A stretch of 64,000 bases of DNA from Chryseobacterium indologenes (GTDB taxonomy: Bacteria; Bacteroidota; Bacteroidia; Flavobacteriales; Weeksellaceae), in contig NZ_CP074372.1 of assembly GCF_018362995.1 (NCBI RefSeq), positions 186,001-250,000 of the forward strand, read 5' to 3'. Below are positions 1-9,394 of this stretch, in pieces. The translations under genes were made by a program, and so were the position numbers. Numbering within the stretch: position 1 is the stretch's first letter; each line of letters starts with the position of its first letter. A model generated the notes under the pieces. That model saw nothing but the letters and a program-made list of their open reading frames with translations, was not told the origin of the DNA and did not search any database.

Positions 1-2414
1 GAAACGGTTTGGAAAAAGATGAAGACGGAAGCTACAAAAGAGATGTGACCGGAGATATTTACGAAAAAGATGAAAAAACCGGAACCTATAGAAAAACCGG
101 GGAACGATTCAATTATGTGTTTAATAAATCGCACATCAGTTTCATGCCGAGGATGTTCAATGAGGATAAAGAGGTTACCGCTAATTATATTGCTTTGTAT
201 GGCGCTCCTGATTTTACTTTCAATTATGATAATGAAGAAATAGCGGACAATCCGGAGGCTAAAAGGATTTTTGATGAACTGAGGGCCAAATATGAAGGAG
301 ACTCCATCACCGCAGAAGATTATCTGAAAGTAAAACCTTATGATCTTATCAAGGTGCAACGCCCTTCCTTTGCTCAGAATATGGATTATTTTATCTCTTT
401 CCAGAACGGATACTACTTTGTCCGATATCTGATGTGGAATTTCGTAGGAAGACAGAATGATCTTGAGGGACATATGGAAAATACCAATGGTAACTGGATT
501 TCAGGATTTTCTTTTATTGATAATGCGTTATTGGGTGATCAGGATCATATGCCGGCTAAATTTAAAAATGAAAGTACCGTGAAGTTTTTCTTTCTGCCAT
601 TGATTTTAGGACTTATCGGTTTCTTTTTTCAGCTGAACAGGGACTTCGGGAGGTTTTATGCTATTCTTTCCCTATTTGTTCTTACAAGTATGGGAATTGT
701 CTTCTATACCGGAGTAAAACCATTTGAAGTAAGGGAAAGAGATTATGCAATGATAGGTTCGTTCTATGCGTTTGCCATATGGATTGGTCTGGGAGCAGGA
801 GCTGTACTTTGGCTGATTCAGGCTAAACTTAAATCTAATGCAGCTAATATTATTCTGGGAGTTGTGCTGCTGGGAATTCCTTTTATGATGGGGTTCCAGA
901 ATTATACTTCGCATGACCGCAGTAAAAAAACTGCAGCCCGTGATTATGCCTATTCATTTTTACGATCGCTGCCTAAAGACGATATTATTTTTATTTATGG
1001 TGATAATGATACCTTTCCGGTGTGGGCAATTCAGGAGACGGAAAGATTCAGGGATGATGTGAAAACTGTCAACTTTACCCTTTTAGCCACACCATGGAAT
1101 ATAGATCAGGTAAAAAGAAAAACATATAATGCCAAGGGGATTCCGGGAGAACTCACTCACGAAGAGTACAGAGATGGGGTCAACGATCAGGTTTATCTGA
1201 TGAAAAAAGAAGATTGGGAAGGCCTTTTCCAAATGTTGAAAGAACAGGGAGCACCGGACACAGCTTTCCAGGAGTTCAGAAAATATCTTACCCAGGATTC
1301 TCTGACGGTGAAAGATGCTATCAGATTCCTTAAACTTAGATCTTCCGAAAAAGATGAATTGCTGAAGATGTATTTCGGGGAAAAGCAATATGAAAAATAT
1401 AACATACTTCCGGTAAGTAAATTTATCCTTCCGGTAAATAAGGAAAATGCTGTAAAATCAGGGATCATTAATCAGGCTGATCTTTCTAAGGCAGTAGATC
1501 AGATTATGATCAATTATGAAGCGAATACCCTTTACAAAAGCAATCTGATGATGCTTGATATGCTGGCCAATTTCGACTGGAAACGTCCTGTTAACTTCTC
1601 ATCAGGAGGAATGTATGACAGCGAAAATATTTTTTACCTTGACGAATACCTGCAGTTTGACGGTTTCAGCTACAGGCTGGTTCCTATTCACACACCTCAG
1701 AGTTCCGATGGAGATAAAGGAAGGGTAGATGCCAATTCGCTTTACCAGGTGGTGAAAAACTTCAGATGGGGGAATTTTAAAGACCTCAGTGTTTATTATA
1801 ATGAAACGGCAACTTCCAATATTTTAGGATACAGGATGTCTGTAAGCAGGGCTGTATCTGCACTTGTGGTAAGCGGACAGAAAGCGAAGGCTTTAGAACT
1901 CCTGGACCTTGCCGCGAAAGAAATCCCGGTTGAAAAGTACAACGATCCAAGGTCATTAAGCTCAATGGTAACCGGATACATAGTTGCAGGACAGGAGCAG
2001 AAAGGTCTTCAGCTGGCGGAAACCCTTAAGAAAGGAATATTTGAAGAATATGACTACTATCAGAATCTTTCTCCGGTATTTAAAGCGGCTGCCAGAAAAC
2101 AGATGAGGTCAAAACCAATGGAATATGCATTAGTTGTTTCAGCAGTTACAGAAGCTTACAAAACATTAGGGCAGAAAGAAAAAGCACATGCTTATCTTTT
2201 AAAGTCAATGGAGCCGATTGATAAAAAATTCAGTGTTTTTATAAAAGGGCTGCAGCAAATGGGTAAAGAAAAAGCGATTAAAGAATCTGAAAATGTACGG
2301 CAGATCACACCTTTTTACCAATATTTATTCAATGTAATGGAGCCTTTTGATTCTGCATATTCCAGAAAAAAGGAAATTGAAATTACCAATGCCATGATGA
2401 AAGCAACACAGTAG
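1..2414 (+). CDS. DUF2723 family membrane protein, C-terminal part (cut by left edge)
   Basis: The reading frame is open from the first bases, so the gene begins before the window; the TTG at 9 is probably an internal leucine. About 800 residues remain. Several hydrophobic helices follow residue 190 (segments around FFFLPLILGLIGFFF, FYAILSLFVLTSMGIVFY and IIFGVVLL-like stretches), then a long soluble C-terminal part. The motif IFIYGDNDTFPVW and the wording around it match DUF2723 proteins of Bacteroidetes, which resemble protein O-mannosyltransferases of the GT-C fold. Family role is only inferred; substrate unknown. It ends just before a strong bidirectional terminator and has no visible link to the pectin genes. 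Confidence 0.8.
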   Translation, partial: NGLEKDEDGSYKRDVTGDIYEKDEKTGTYRKTGERFNYVFNKSHISFMPRMFNEDKEVTANYIALYGAPDFTFNYDNEEIADNPEAKRIFDELRAKYEGDSITAEDYLKVKPYDLIKVQRPSFAQNMDYFISFQNGYYFVRYLMWNFVGRQNDLEGHMENTNGNWISGFSFIDNALLGDQDHMPAKFKNESTVKFFFLPLILGLIGFFFQLNRDFGRFYAILSLFVLTSMGIVFYTGVKPFEVRERDYAMIGSFYAFAIWIGLGAGAVLWLIQAKLKSNAANIILGVVLLGIPFMMGFQNYTSHDRSKKTAARDYAYSFLRSLPKDDIIFIYGDNDTFPVWAIQETERFRDDVKTVNFTLLATPWNIDQVKRKTYNAKGIPGELTHEEYRDGVNDQVYLMKKEDWEGLFQMLKEQGAPDTAFQEFRKYLTQDSLTVKDAIRFLKLRSSEKDELLKMYFGEKQYEKYNILPVSKFILPVNKENAVKSGIINQADLSKAVDQIMINYEANTLYKSNLMMLDMLANFDWKRPVNFSSGGMYDSENIFYLDEYLQFDGFSYRLVPIHTPQSSDGDKGRVDANSLYQVVKNFRWGNFKDLSVYYNETATSNILGYRMSVSRAVSALVVSGQKAKALELLDLAAKEIPVEKYNDPRSLSSMVTGYIVAGQEQKGLQLAETLKKGIFEEYDYYQNLSPVFKAAARKQMRSKPMEYALVVSAVTEAYKTLGQKEKAHAYLLKSMEPIDKKFSVFIKGLQQMGKEKAIKESENVRQITPFYQYLFNVMEPFDSAYSRKKEIEITNAMMKATQ

Positions 2415-2418
2415 ATCA

Positions 2419-2463
2419 TCAATAAAAAAACTTTAAACCGGATGTTTAAAGTTTTTTTATTGA
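2419..2463. terminator. Bidirectional rho-independent terminator
   Basis: A perfect 20 bp inverted repeat (arms 2419-2438 and 2444-2463, 5-base loop) has A-rich and T-rich tracts on its two sides. It lies between the convergent DUF2723 gene and the AraC gene and can serve both. Confidence 0.85.
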
Positions 2464-2475
2464 TTCAGGATAAGT

Positions 2476-3288
2476 TTAATCTGTGAGATTTTGAATAGCT
2501 TTATTGCTCTTTCTTAAATCAGAAGGTCTGGATTGGGTAAATTCGCGGAATGTATCACTAAACGCGCTAATGGAGCTGTAACCCACATCATCCGCAATTT
2601 CATTGATGGGTTTGTCCGTATTTAAAAGTAATTCAATGGCTTTTATAATTCTTAATGTTTTCAGGTATTGAAGAAAAGAAATATCCATATCTGCTTTGAA
2701 AAGACGGGACATGGAGCGCTCACTCAGCCCGAATCTGCCGCTTACATTGGCCAAAGTAAGTTTTTCCCCGATATTCCACTCCAGATAAGATACAATTTTC
2801 ATCATCTGTTTGTTGTGAGTGGCCGGAAGAATGATGGGTAAAGGCTGCTGATGGGTTTTTGGCAGTATTTTTTTTAAAGCTACCAGAAATTCAAAATTTT
2901 CGTCTTTTGAAGTAACATGTTTTTCATCCCATATTTCAGTATACTTGATCATCTGGATCAGCAGTTCTGATGCCGGATATATTCCCAGCCTGCTGTAGAA
3001 AGGATCTGAGAGATCATCATGGGCATAAAAATAAAGAGAGCGCAGAACAGTTGCGGTGTGCCCGATCTCTAAAATATGTTCCATTCCCTGCGGAATCCAA
3101 AAAAAATGCCGGGCCGGAACCACATACGTTCTGTTGTTGATCGTAATATAAGCAATACCACCTTCTACATAACTCAGCTGTCCTTTTGTATGCTTGTGGA
3201 AAGGAATCAGTTTTTCTGATTTTTCGTGCATAACAAATACACTTTTGTCGTCTTTATCAATATCAGGAAGCGCAGCAATTAATCCCAT
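2476..3288 (-). CDS. AraC family transcriptional regulator with cupin sensor domain
   Basis: A 270-residue protein. The first 90 residues form a cupin-like sensor (HKHTKGQLSYVEGG and PARHFFWIPQGMEH are typical of AraC cupins). The last 100 residues hold two helix-turn-helix units, with LTLANVSGRFGLSERSMSRLF and the conserved tail INEIADDVGYSSISAFSDTFREF. It is divergent from the efflux operon, so it most likely controls that operon and itself. The -7 box CAAATATA (minus sense TATATTTG) at 3317-3324 has no -33 TTG at the usual distance, as expected of an activator-dependent promoter. Effector unknown. Confidence 0.88.
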   Translation of the reverse strand: MGLIAALPDIDKDDKSVFVMHEKSEKLIPFHKHTKGQLSYVEGGIAYITINNRTYVVPARHFFWIPQGMEHILEIGHTATVLRSLYFYAHDDLSDPFYSRLGIYPASELLIQMIKYTEIWDEKHVTSKDENFEFLVALKKILPKTHQQPLPIILPATHNKQMMKIVSYLEWNIGEKLTLANVSGRFGLSERSMSRLFKADMDISFLQYLKTLRIIKAIELLLNTDKPINEIADDVGYSSISAFSDTFREFTQSRPSDLRKSNKAIQNLTD

Positions 3289-3328
3289 AAAAAAATATAA
3301 AATACCAATGAAAATGCAAATATAATCA

Positions 3329-3345
3329 TTTGGCCGGAATCATGT
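3329..3345 (+). promoter_or_regulatory. Candidate AraC-type binding box
   Basis: The stretch TTTGGCCGGAATCATGT lies in the divergent region between the AraC and efflux genes, next to the AraC -7 box. Nearly the same words (TTTGGCCGGAA, then CATGT) occur at 7507-7525 before the second regulator. Binding is inferred only from this recurrence and position. Confidence 0.4.
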
Positions 3346-3388
3346 AAAAGTTGACTATTTTAGATAAATATAATTTCAGGATTGAGGA

Positions 3389-3396
3389 TAAATTTG
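3389..3396 (+). promoter_or_regulatory. Flavobacterial -7 box for the efflux operon
   Basis: TAAATTTG fits TAnnTTTG. No TTG sits 17-20 bases upstream. A transcript starting near 3402 would exclude the upstream TTG codon at 3382 as start and favour ATG 3421. Confidence 0.4.
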
Positions 3397-3420
3397 CAGT
3401 GCAATAATTCAAAAATTCAA

Positions 3421-4752
3421 ATGAAAATTTATGTCGCCGGATTGCTGATGCTGGGAATTTCCTGCACAATATCAGCTCAGACTGGCAGTCCAACTAAGGA
3501 TACTATACGACTTTCCTTAAAAGATGCGTGGCAAAAAGCTGAAGAAAACAGCCGCCATATCAGAATCAATACCATCAATGTAGACATTGCGGAAGCTGAA
3601 GTAAAAGATGCGAAAAGAGAACGGCTTCCTGAAATAGAAGTTAAAGGTTCTGCAGAAAAAGCATCCAACATTCCCATCTATGAAAACGGAATCTTTTCCA
3701 AACCGACCCAGCATGAAGTTATTCATACTCTTTACCGGGCAGGAGCAGATTTTTATCTGAACATTTATAACGGAAATAAGTTGAATCTTAAGATCAAGGA
3801 AAACCAGACTCTTCAGAAAATTAAGGATATCCAGAAAGAGCAGTCTGTATCTGATATTCATTACAAAACAGCAGCTCTATACCTTGAACTCCAGAAAACT
3901 TTAATTTTCAGAAACCTTATTCAGCAGGATATTGCCGATCAGAAAACGCAGCTTAAAGAAATTCAGTCCCTTTATAAAAACGGGGTCGTTTTAAAGAGTG
4001 ATGTTTTAAGGATTGAACTTGAACTTTCAAAGCGGAAAATGGCTTTGGTAACCATAGAAAATGATATTCTCATTGCGACTCAAAAGCTGAATATTATCCT
4101 TGGTATTCCTGATGAACAGACTGTCATTCCTGAAGCTCCACTTAATCAATGGGATGAAAATACCTCTTACAATGATTATTTGAAGCTGGCACTGGATCAC
4201 TCTTTCAGTTACCATGTTTCTGAACAGCAGACAGAGCTGAGTAAACTCAAACTAAAGCAGGTAAAAGCTAATGTAAGACCTAAAATCGGGATGTACGGCG
4301 AATTTTATTATGCCAATCCGCAGATTTTTCTCTATCCCTACAATCCTTATTGGTATTCATTGGGAATAGTGGGAATTAAAGCATCTTTTTCCATCTCCTC
4401 TCTTTACCATAATACTCATAAAGTAAAGGCAGCACAGCTGGAATTTGAAAAAGAAGAAGAAGCACACAAGGATACAGAGGATAAAGTGAGACAACAGGTG
4501 AAAGAAGCCTATCTGAGGTATCAGGAAGCACTTGAGCAGATAAAGGTAGCGGAAGCCAATGTCATCCAGGCCAAAGAGAATGCGCGTATCATTAAGAATA
4601 CTTATTTCAGCCAGACTTCTCTTATTACAGAACTGCTGGATGCAGATATACAGCTTCTTCAGACAAAATTTGAACTGGAAGCGGCAAAGATTATGGCACA
4701 GAACAATTATTATTTACTACAAAATATTACAGGCGTTTTTATAATACAATGA
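3421..4752 (+). CDS. TolC-like outer membrane efflux protein
   Basis: The frame opens at TTG 3382, but ATG 3421 begins a clear signal peptide (MKIYVAGLLMLGISCTISAQ) and is preferred, giving 443 residues. The protein has the two long alpha-helical OEP repeats of TolC-type channels, for example ADVKDAKRER-like and KAEANVIQAKENARIIKNTY-like heptads near residues 45-90 and 375-415. It should form the outer membrane exit duct of a tripartite pump. Its stop overlaps the next start (ATGA at 4749-4752), so the three pump genes are translationally coupled. Substrate unknown; drugs or toxic small molecules are usual for the family. Confidence 0.9.
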   Translation: MKIYVAGLLMLGISCTISAQTGSPTKDTIRLSLKDAWQKAEENSRHIRINTINVDIAEAEVKDAKRERLPEIEVKGSAEKASNIPIYENGIFSKPTQHEVIHTLYRAGADFYLNIYNGNKLNLKIKENQTLQKIKDIQKEQSVSDIHYKTAALYLELQKTLIFRNLIQQDIADQKTQLKEIQSLYKNGVVLKSDVLRIELELSKRKMALVTIENDILIATQKLNIILGIPDEQTVIPEAPLNQWDENTSYNDYLKLALDHSFSYHVSEQQTELSKLKLKQVKANVRPKIGMYGEFYYANPQIFLYPYNPYWYSLGIVGIKASFSISSLYHNTHKVKAAQLEFEKEEEAHKDTEDKVRQQVKEAYLRYQEALEQIKVAEANVIQAKENARIIKNTYFSQTSLITELLDADIQLLQTKFELEAAKIMAQNNYYLLQNITGVFIIQ

Positions 4753-5813
4753 AAAAAAAATATACTCCCACCGACAGACTGATCACAAAGATCACAGGAT
4801 GGATTTCAGTTTTAATTGTTGCAGCACTTGCTGTTTGGGGTGGTTTTACCCTAAAGAACTACTATGCATACGAACAGACCAATGATGCACAGGTTCAGGA
4901 ATATGTGAACCCTATTATTTCAAGAGCCGGAGGGTTTATTGTAGCGGTGAAATTTGAAGAAAACCAGGAAGTTAAAAAAGGGGATACACTTCTGATCATC
5001 GATAACCGTGAATATATCCTTCAGCAGAAACAGACGCAGGCAGCCCTTCAGAAAGCCCGTGCCCAACTGAGAGTATTGGAAAGTAACACAGGTACGACAG
5101 AAAAAGAAGCGGAAGCAGCAATGGCTCAGATAGATGCCAATAAAGCAAAAGTATGGAAGCAGCAGCTTGATTATAACAGATATAAAAAATTGTATGATGA
5201 AGAATCTGCCACAAAACAAAGGCTTGAAGATGTAAAAGCAACGTTGGATGTCAATGAAAGTGATTACAAATCTTCACAGGATAATTACGCTGCTTCACTA
5301 TCAAAAATAAATGATATTCAGGCAGAAAAAACAGTTGTTCTGGCAGAAATTGGAAGACTGGAAGCCCTATTGGACCGCCACAAACTGGATGTAAGCTATA
5401 CGGCAGTTACTGCAGCTTATGATGGAAGAATGGGACGTAGAACCGTTGAAGTAGGGCAGATGATTGATGCCGGAGAAACGCTGGCATTTATTGTCAATAA
5501 TGAAACAGATAAGTGGGTGGTTGCGAATTATAAGGAAACACAGATCAGGGATATGCATATCGGGGACCATGTGAAAATTGTAGCAGATTCTTATCCTGAC
5601 AGGGAATTTAAAGGAACGATTATTTCGCTTTCTCCGGCAACAGGTTCTAGTTTTTCATTGCTTCCTCCGGATAATTCCACCGGGAATTATGTGAAGATTG
5701 TTCAGCGTATTCCTGTGAGAATAAAAGTAGATGGAATAAGAAAAGATATCGATGTCCTGAAAGTAGGAATGAACGTGAATGTATATGCCGACAAAAAACA
5801 TTCTAATGGCTAA
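4749..5813 (+). CDS. HlyD/EmrA family periplasmic adaptor
   Basis: 354 residues. One N-terminal membrane anchor (about residues 16-34, ISVLIVAALAVWGG) is followed by a lipoyl-like half motif (GGFIVAVKFEENQEVKKGD), a coiled-coil hairpin (about 90-205) and a beta-barrel region whose second lipoyl half is DGRMGRRTVEVGQMIDAGE. This is the EmrA/HlyD order. It bridges the inner membrane transporter encoded next and the TolC-like channel encoded before. The start overlaps the TolC-like stop by 4 bases and its own stop overlaps the transporter start at 5806. Confidence 0.92.
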   Translation: MKKKYTPTDRLITKITGWISVLIVAALAVWGGFTLKNYYAYEQTNDAQVQEYVNPIISRAGGFIVAVKFEENQEVKKGDTLLIIDNREYILQQKQTQAALQKARAQLRVLESNTGTTEKEAEAAMAQIDANKAKVWKQQLDYNRYKKLYDEESATKQRLEDVKATLDVNESDYKSSQDNYAASLSKINDIQAEKTVVLAEIGRLEALLDRHKLDVSYTAVTAAYDGRMGRRTVEVGQMIDAGETLAFIVNNETDKWVVANYKETQIRDMHIGDHVKIVADSYPDREFKGTIISLSPATGSSFSLLPPDNSTGNYVKIVQRIPVRIKVDGIRKDIDVLKVGMNVNVYADKKHSNG

Positions 5814-7398
5814 AAGACCAATGCCCTTTTTCAAAAGATGGGCACCAGAATGGCTCATCAAGATCATTCTCTTTTCGATGACTCTTCCGGGGATCATTAT
5901 ATTTTTTCTTCCTTTGGCTAATGTGAATGCAGCAGCAGGATATTATGGCTGTGAACCCGCGGATATTCAGTTTTCTGTAGCCTTGTTCTATGCAGGATAT
6001 GTAGGGTTTTACAGTCTGGAAAGAAGGTTTTTCAGTTTTCTGGCAGCAAAAGAATATTTTCTTCTGTTTACCACACTGCAGATTGTGGCTTGTCTCGTAT
6101 GTTATTTTACCAACGAAATTTATATCCTGTTTCCAGTGCGTTTCATGCAGGGAATGTTATTTGCAGGAAACGTAAACCTTTCGCTTACCCTTATTTTTAC
6201 GAGACTGAGCAGTGAAAGAGCAAGGGAGATCAGTTTTTCTGTATTCTTCGGAATTCTGATCTGCGCACTGCCGTTTAATAATCTGATTACTGCAGATCTT
6301 ATCGATTCCTATAATTTTAATATTGTCTATAAAACAGCCATATTCTCTTACCTGCCCGGGCTTATTTTTCTCACTCTTGCCATGAGCAATTACAGAACTC
6401 ATGCTAGATTTCATCTGTATAAGCTCGATTGGCAGAGCTTTGGACTTTTCAGTACTATTTTGGTGCTGGTAGGATATATTACCATTTTTGGACAGGAATA
6501 TTACTGGCTGGAAGATAACCGGATTCTGGGAAGCGCCATAGGAATTGTTGTTTTGGGAGGAATATCCATTTTCCGTCAGCAGGTGATTAAAAGACCATAT
6601 ATTGACCTGCGGATTTTTAAATACAGAAACTTTAAAGTAGGATTGCTGATCCTTTTTGTGATGTATATCTGTCGGTTTGCATCCGGAATTGTTAACAGTT
6701 ATTTTGCTGCGGAACTGCATTTGGATCCGCTTCATATTTCCTATATAAATATTTTCAATCTTGCAGGATTGGTTGCCGGGGTAATTATTGCCTGTTGTAT
6801 GGTATTGCAAAAGAAAAATATACGGTACATCTGGGGTTTTGGATTTTTAATGCTGTTGATCTTTCATGGATTGATGTATTATTCTTTTGACGTTCAGGCT
6901 GATGAGTTTAATTATTATATTCCCTTGTTTCTTCAGGGATTGGGAGTAGGATTGATTATGGTTCCCACAATTATTTTTATTATTTCGTCAGTTCCTGCTG
7001 TTATTGGCCCCTCAGCTGCTGCAACAGCTTTGGCAGTCCGATACCTGGGGTTTTGTATCAGTATAGCGCTGATCAATTTTTTTGAATTGTTTGAAAAAAG
7101 CCGCCATTATAATGCTTTTCAGGATCATTTAAGTGCTGTGGACCCGGCAGTCAAAAACTTTCTTCATCAGCAGACATCTAAACTTATTTCCAGGGGAATG
7201 CCTGAAGATAAAGCGGTAAAAGCAGCCAATAAATTGTTGGTGGGAAGAATGAATATGCAGGATCATTTGCGTTTTGCAATGGATTATTATGAAATGATGG
7301 TGTGGCTTCTTGCGGCCTCACTGTTATTGATTTTTCTTTTCCCTTATCTGAACCGTACAGCTCTTTATTTGAAATCCCGTAGACTATCACCTGCTTAG
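5806..7398 (+). CDS. MFS transporter, DHA2 (EmrB-like) family
   Basis: The frame is open from ATG 5779, but ATG 5806 (MAKRPMPFFKRW) overlaps the adaptor stop by 8 bases and is the more natural start, giving 530 residues. Many hydrophobic helices are consistent with the 14-helix DHA2 drug:H+ antiporters. It is the inner membrane pump of the tripartite system. The final basic tail (LYLKSRRLSPA) is cytoplasmic. A terminator follows at 7455-7482. Substrate cannot be told from sequence. Confidence 0.88.
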   Translation: MAKRPMPFFKRWAPEWLIKIILFSMTLPGIIIFFLPLANVNAAAGYYGCEPADIQFSVALFYAGYVGFYSLERRFFSFLAAKEYFLLFTTLQIVACLVCYFTNEIYILFPVRFMQGMLFAGNVNLSLTLIFTRLSSERAREISFSVFFGILICALPFNNLITADLIDSYNFNIVYKTAIFSYLPGLIFLTLAMSNYRTHARFHLYKLDWQSFGLFSTILVLVGYITIFGQEYYWLEDNRILGSAIGIVVLGGISIFRQQVIKRPYIDLRIFKYRNFKVGLLILFVMYICRFASGIVNSYFAAELHLDPLHISYINIFNLAGLVAGVIIACCMVLQKKNIRYIWGFGFLMLLIFHGLMYYSFDVQADEFNYYIPLFLQGLGVGLIMVPTIIFIISSVPAVIGPSAAATALAVRYLGFCISIALINFFELFEKSRHYNAFQDHLSAVDPAVKNFLHQQTSKLISRGMPEDKAVKAANKLLVGRMNMQDHLRFAMDYYEMMVWLLAASLLLIFLFPYLNRTALYLKSRRLSPA

Positions 7399-7454
7399 TT
7401 GAAATTTAATATTTGAAAGTATAGCTTGTTAAGCTAATTTTATAGTAGAGTGCT

Positions 7455-7482
7455 GAGACTGTCTGATAAGGCAGTCTCTTTT
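7455..7482 (+). terminator. Terminator of the efflux operon
   Basis: Stem GAGACTG (7455-7461) pairs with CAGTCTC (7472-7478) across a 10-base loop and is followed by TTTT. Confidence 0.65.
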
Positions 7483-7506
7483 GTGATGATAGAAAAAATA
7501 AAATAT

Positions 7507-7525
7507 TTTGGCCGGAACTGCATGT
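7507..7525 (+). promoter_or_regulatory. Second copy of the TTTGGCCGGAA box
   Basis: The word TTTGGCCGGAACTGCATGT lies 10 bases before the -33 box of the GlxA-type gene and resembles the box at 3329-3345. It may be an activator site shared by the two AraC-type regulators, or a self-control site. Confidence 0.4.
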
Positions 7526-7534
7526 TTTTTGTCA

Positions 7535-7565
7535 TTGCAGACAAGGAGCTTTCTCTCTACATTTG
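7535..7565 (+). promoter_or_regulatory. Flavobacterial promoter of the GlxA-type regulator
   Basis: TTG (7535-7537), 20-base spacer and TACATTTG (7558-7565) match the Bacteroidetes consensus. Transcription would start near 7571, which places ATG 7585 as the first usable start. Confidence 0.65.
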
Positions 7566-7584
7566 TACTCATACAGAACGAGAT

Positions 7585-8586
7585 ATGAAGAATGAAGTAC
7601 AACATACCGGGAAGAAAAACATAGTTCTTTTGGCATTGCCAGAGGTGCAACTGCTTGATATTGCCGGACCGTGGGATGTTTTTACAGCAGCAAACCGTTT
7701 TTTGAACAGCGAAAGACAGGATTCCGGTTATCATGTTCATCTGGTATCCGGGACATTAGAGAAAGTAATCTATTCCGGGTCGGGAATGCCGCTATCGTGT
7801 AGTCATACCATTTATGATATTGATTTTTCTGTAGATACTTTACTCGTGGCTGGTACCACTTTGAGTGTGCTGGATGAGATCAGTCCCGATGTTTATCATT
7901 ATCTTCAAAATATAACACCACAAGTAAGGCGGATGGGATCAGTATGTGTAGGAGCATTTGTTCTTGCTAAAGCTGGTCTGCTGGATGGAAGACAAGTAAC
8001 TACCCATTGGAAATTTGCAGATGAACTGCAGAAATCTTACCCAAAGTTGGAGGTCAATGTTAATCCATTTTTTATTTGTGACAAACCTATCTATACTTCA
8101 GGAGGTGTTTCTTCAGGAATGGATCTGGCATTGGCACTCTTGGAAGAGGATTTTGGTAAAGCTTTGGCAGCAGAAGTCGCCTGTCATCTTGTTCTGCATT
8201 TAAAAAGACCCGGAATGCAGTCTCAGTTTGGAAACGCATTGCCGGAATATGAAACTATGTCTCCTTTTACAAAACAGGTTCGGGATCTGTTGAAAGACAA
8301 GCTAGGGGAGGCTGTAACGGTAGAATATATTGCTGAATCTCTGAGTATGAGTGTCCGCAATTTTTCGAGGGTATTTGTAAAGGAATCAGGAATAACGCCT
8401 GGCAGATTTATTGAAAAAATGAGGCTGGATCAGGCCAGGAATATGCTTGAATATACCAATATGAGTATAGAGATAATAGCTGATAAATGTGGCTTTGGCA
8501 GTGTTGTTTCGCTGCGTCGTTTATTCCTTAAAAATATTTCTCTCACCCCGGCGCAATACCGGAAAACATTTAAGCGCACAGAATAA
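7585..8586 (+). CDS. GlxA family transcriptional regulator (DJ-1/PfpI + AraC HTH)
   Basis: The frame opens at 7450, but that start lies upstream of the promoter at 7535-7565; ATG 7585 (MKNEVQHTGKKN) is chosen, giving 333 residues. Residues 15-185 are a DJ-1/PfpI glutaminase-like domain (VQLLDIAGPWDVF, GSVCVGAFVLAKAGLLDGR with the nucleophile-elbow Cys). Residues 230-333 are an AraC DNA-binding domain (VEYIAESLSMSVRNFSRVF, IIADKCGFGSVVSLRRLF). Such GlxA/FtrA/CdhR regulators control catabolic or stress genes. The downstream PfpI gene is the likely target or partner. Ligand unknown. Confidence 0.9.
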   Translation: MKNEVQHTGKKNIVLLALPEVQLLDIAGPWDVFTAANRFLNSERQDSGYHVHLVSGTLEKVIYSGSGMPLSCSHTIYDIDFSVDTLLVAGTTLSVLDEISPDVYHYLQNITPQVRRMGSVCVGAFVLAKAGLLDGRQVTTHWKFADELQKSYPKLEVNVNPFFICDKPIYTSGGVSSGMDLALALLEEDFGKALAAEVACHLVLHLKRPGMQSQFGNALPEYETMSPFTKQVRDLLKDKLGEAVTVEYIAESLSMSVRNFSRVFVKESGITPGRFIEKMRLDQARNMLEYTNMSIEIIADKCGFGSVVSLRRLFLKNISLTPAQYRKTFKRTE

Positions 8587-8617
8587 TCATTTATTCTTTC
8601 TTTTTTACTATAAAACT

Positions 8618-8629
8618 GATGATCATCAA
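8618..8629. repeat. 12 bp perfect palindrome before the PfpI gene
   Basis: TGATGATCATCA is self-complementary and lies 62 bases before the PfpI start, in the short space after the GlxA-type gene. It could be an operator; nothing else supports that. Confidence 0.3.
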
Positions 8630-8690
8630 TTGTCGGTAAGGAAGAGCTATGTCTTTATTTACAAAATAATCAACTTAAAATAACAGAATT

Positions 8691-9329
8691 ATGAAACACG
8701 AACAAGACAATAAAACAATGAATGTAGCATTTTTAGTCTATGATCAGGTAGAAGTACTTGATTTAAACGGTCCTTTGGATGTTTTTGTTAAAGCAAATAT
8801 CATACAGCCGAACAGTTATGATTGCTTTACGGTCGGAAAAACAAAAGACGTTATATACACAGAAGCAAATACGATGGCTGTTATTCCCACCTATGACTTG
8901 CAGACCTGTCCAAAGCCGGATATGATCGTCATTCCCGGAGCAAGTCCTGATTACATTATGAAATATATTCAGGATAAAGATTTTGAAGAAACGGTTCTGA
9001 AATGGATTAAAAATCATTATGATGCCGGAACTGTTGTATTTACAGTATGTACAGGAAGCATGTTGCTATCCCGGACGGGCATACTTGATGGTCACGATAT
9101 CACAACTCATAGTATGCTGCTGGATGCTTTAGAACAATATAATCCGGAAGCCAATATATTCCGGGAAGTACGTTATATTGATCAGGAACAGTTGATTACT
9201 ACTGCAGGAATTACAGCCGGAATTGATGCTGCCCTCTATCTTATTGGAAAACATCTGGGGCAGGAAACCGTTGATACTATTATCAAAATTTTTGAATATC
9301 AGAATAATAAAATTGATGTTTCAAATTAA
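8691..9329 (+). CDS. DJ-1/PfpI family protein
   Basis: 212 residues, one class I glutamine amidotransferase-like domain. Visible marks are VEVLDLNGPLDVFVKAN, the acidic residue region, and TVCTGSMLLSRTGILDG with the nucleophile Cys of this superfamily. It resembles the sensor half of the preceding GlxA regulator, so the two probably share ancestry and may sense related metabolites. Relatives include isocyanide hydratases and glyoxalase III-like proteins; the actual reaction is not clear. It is 104 bases after the regulator and is closed by the terminator at 9344-9380. Confidence 0.88.
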   Translation: MKHEQDNKTMNVAFLVYDQVEVLDLNGPLDVFVKANIIQPNSYDCFTVGKTKDVIYTEANTMAVIPTYDLQTCPKPDMIVIPGASPDYIMKYIQDKDFEETVLKWIKNHYDAGTVVFTVCTGSMLLSRTGILDGHDITTHSMLLDALEQYNPEANIFREVRYIDQEQLITTAGITAGIDAALYLIGKHLGQETVDTIIKIFEYQNNKIDVSN

Positions 9330-9343
9330 AATAGTTTGATTTA

Positions 9344-9380
9344 ATAATTTTCGCCAACTGTAAAAGCCGGCGAAAATTAT
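9344..9380. terminator. Bidirectional terminator
   Basis: A 12 bp perfect stem (9344-9355 with 9369-9380, 13-base loop) has a GGCG/CGCC core flanked by A/T tracts. It lies between the convergent PfpI gene and membrane protein gene. Confidence 0.75.
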
Positions 9381-9394
9381 TTTTAGAATCATAA

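Noticed and set aside
3382..3420. TTG start for the TolC-like protein at 3382
   Set aside because: The codon lies before the likely transcript start, and the ATG at 3421 opens the signal peptide.
6157..6810. 217-codon minus-strand frame inside the MFS transporter gene
   Set aside because: Antisense to a clear transporter; low complexity Asn/Lys/Ser content is typical of shadow frames.
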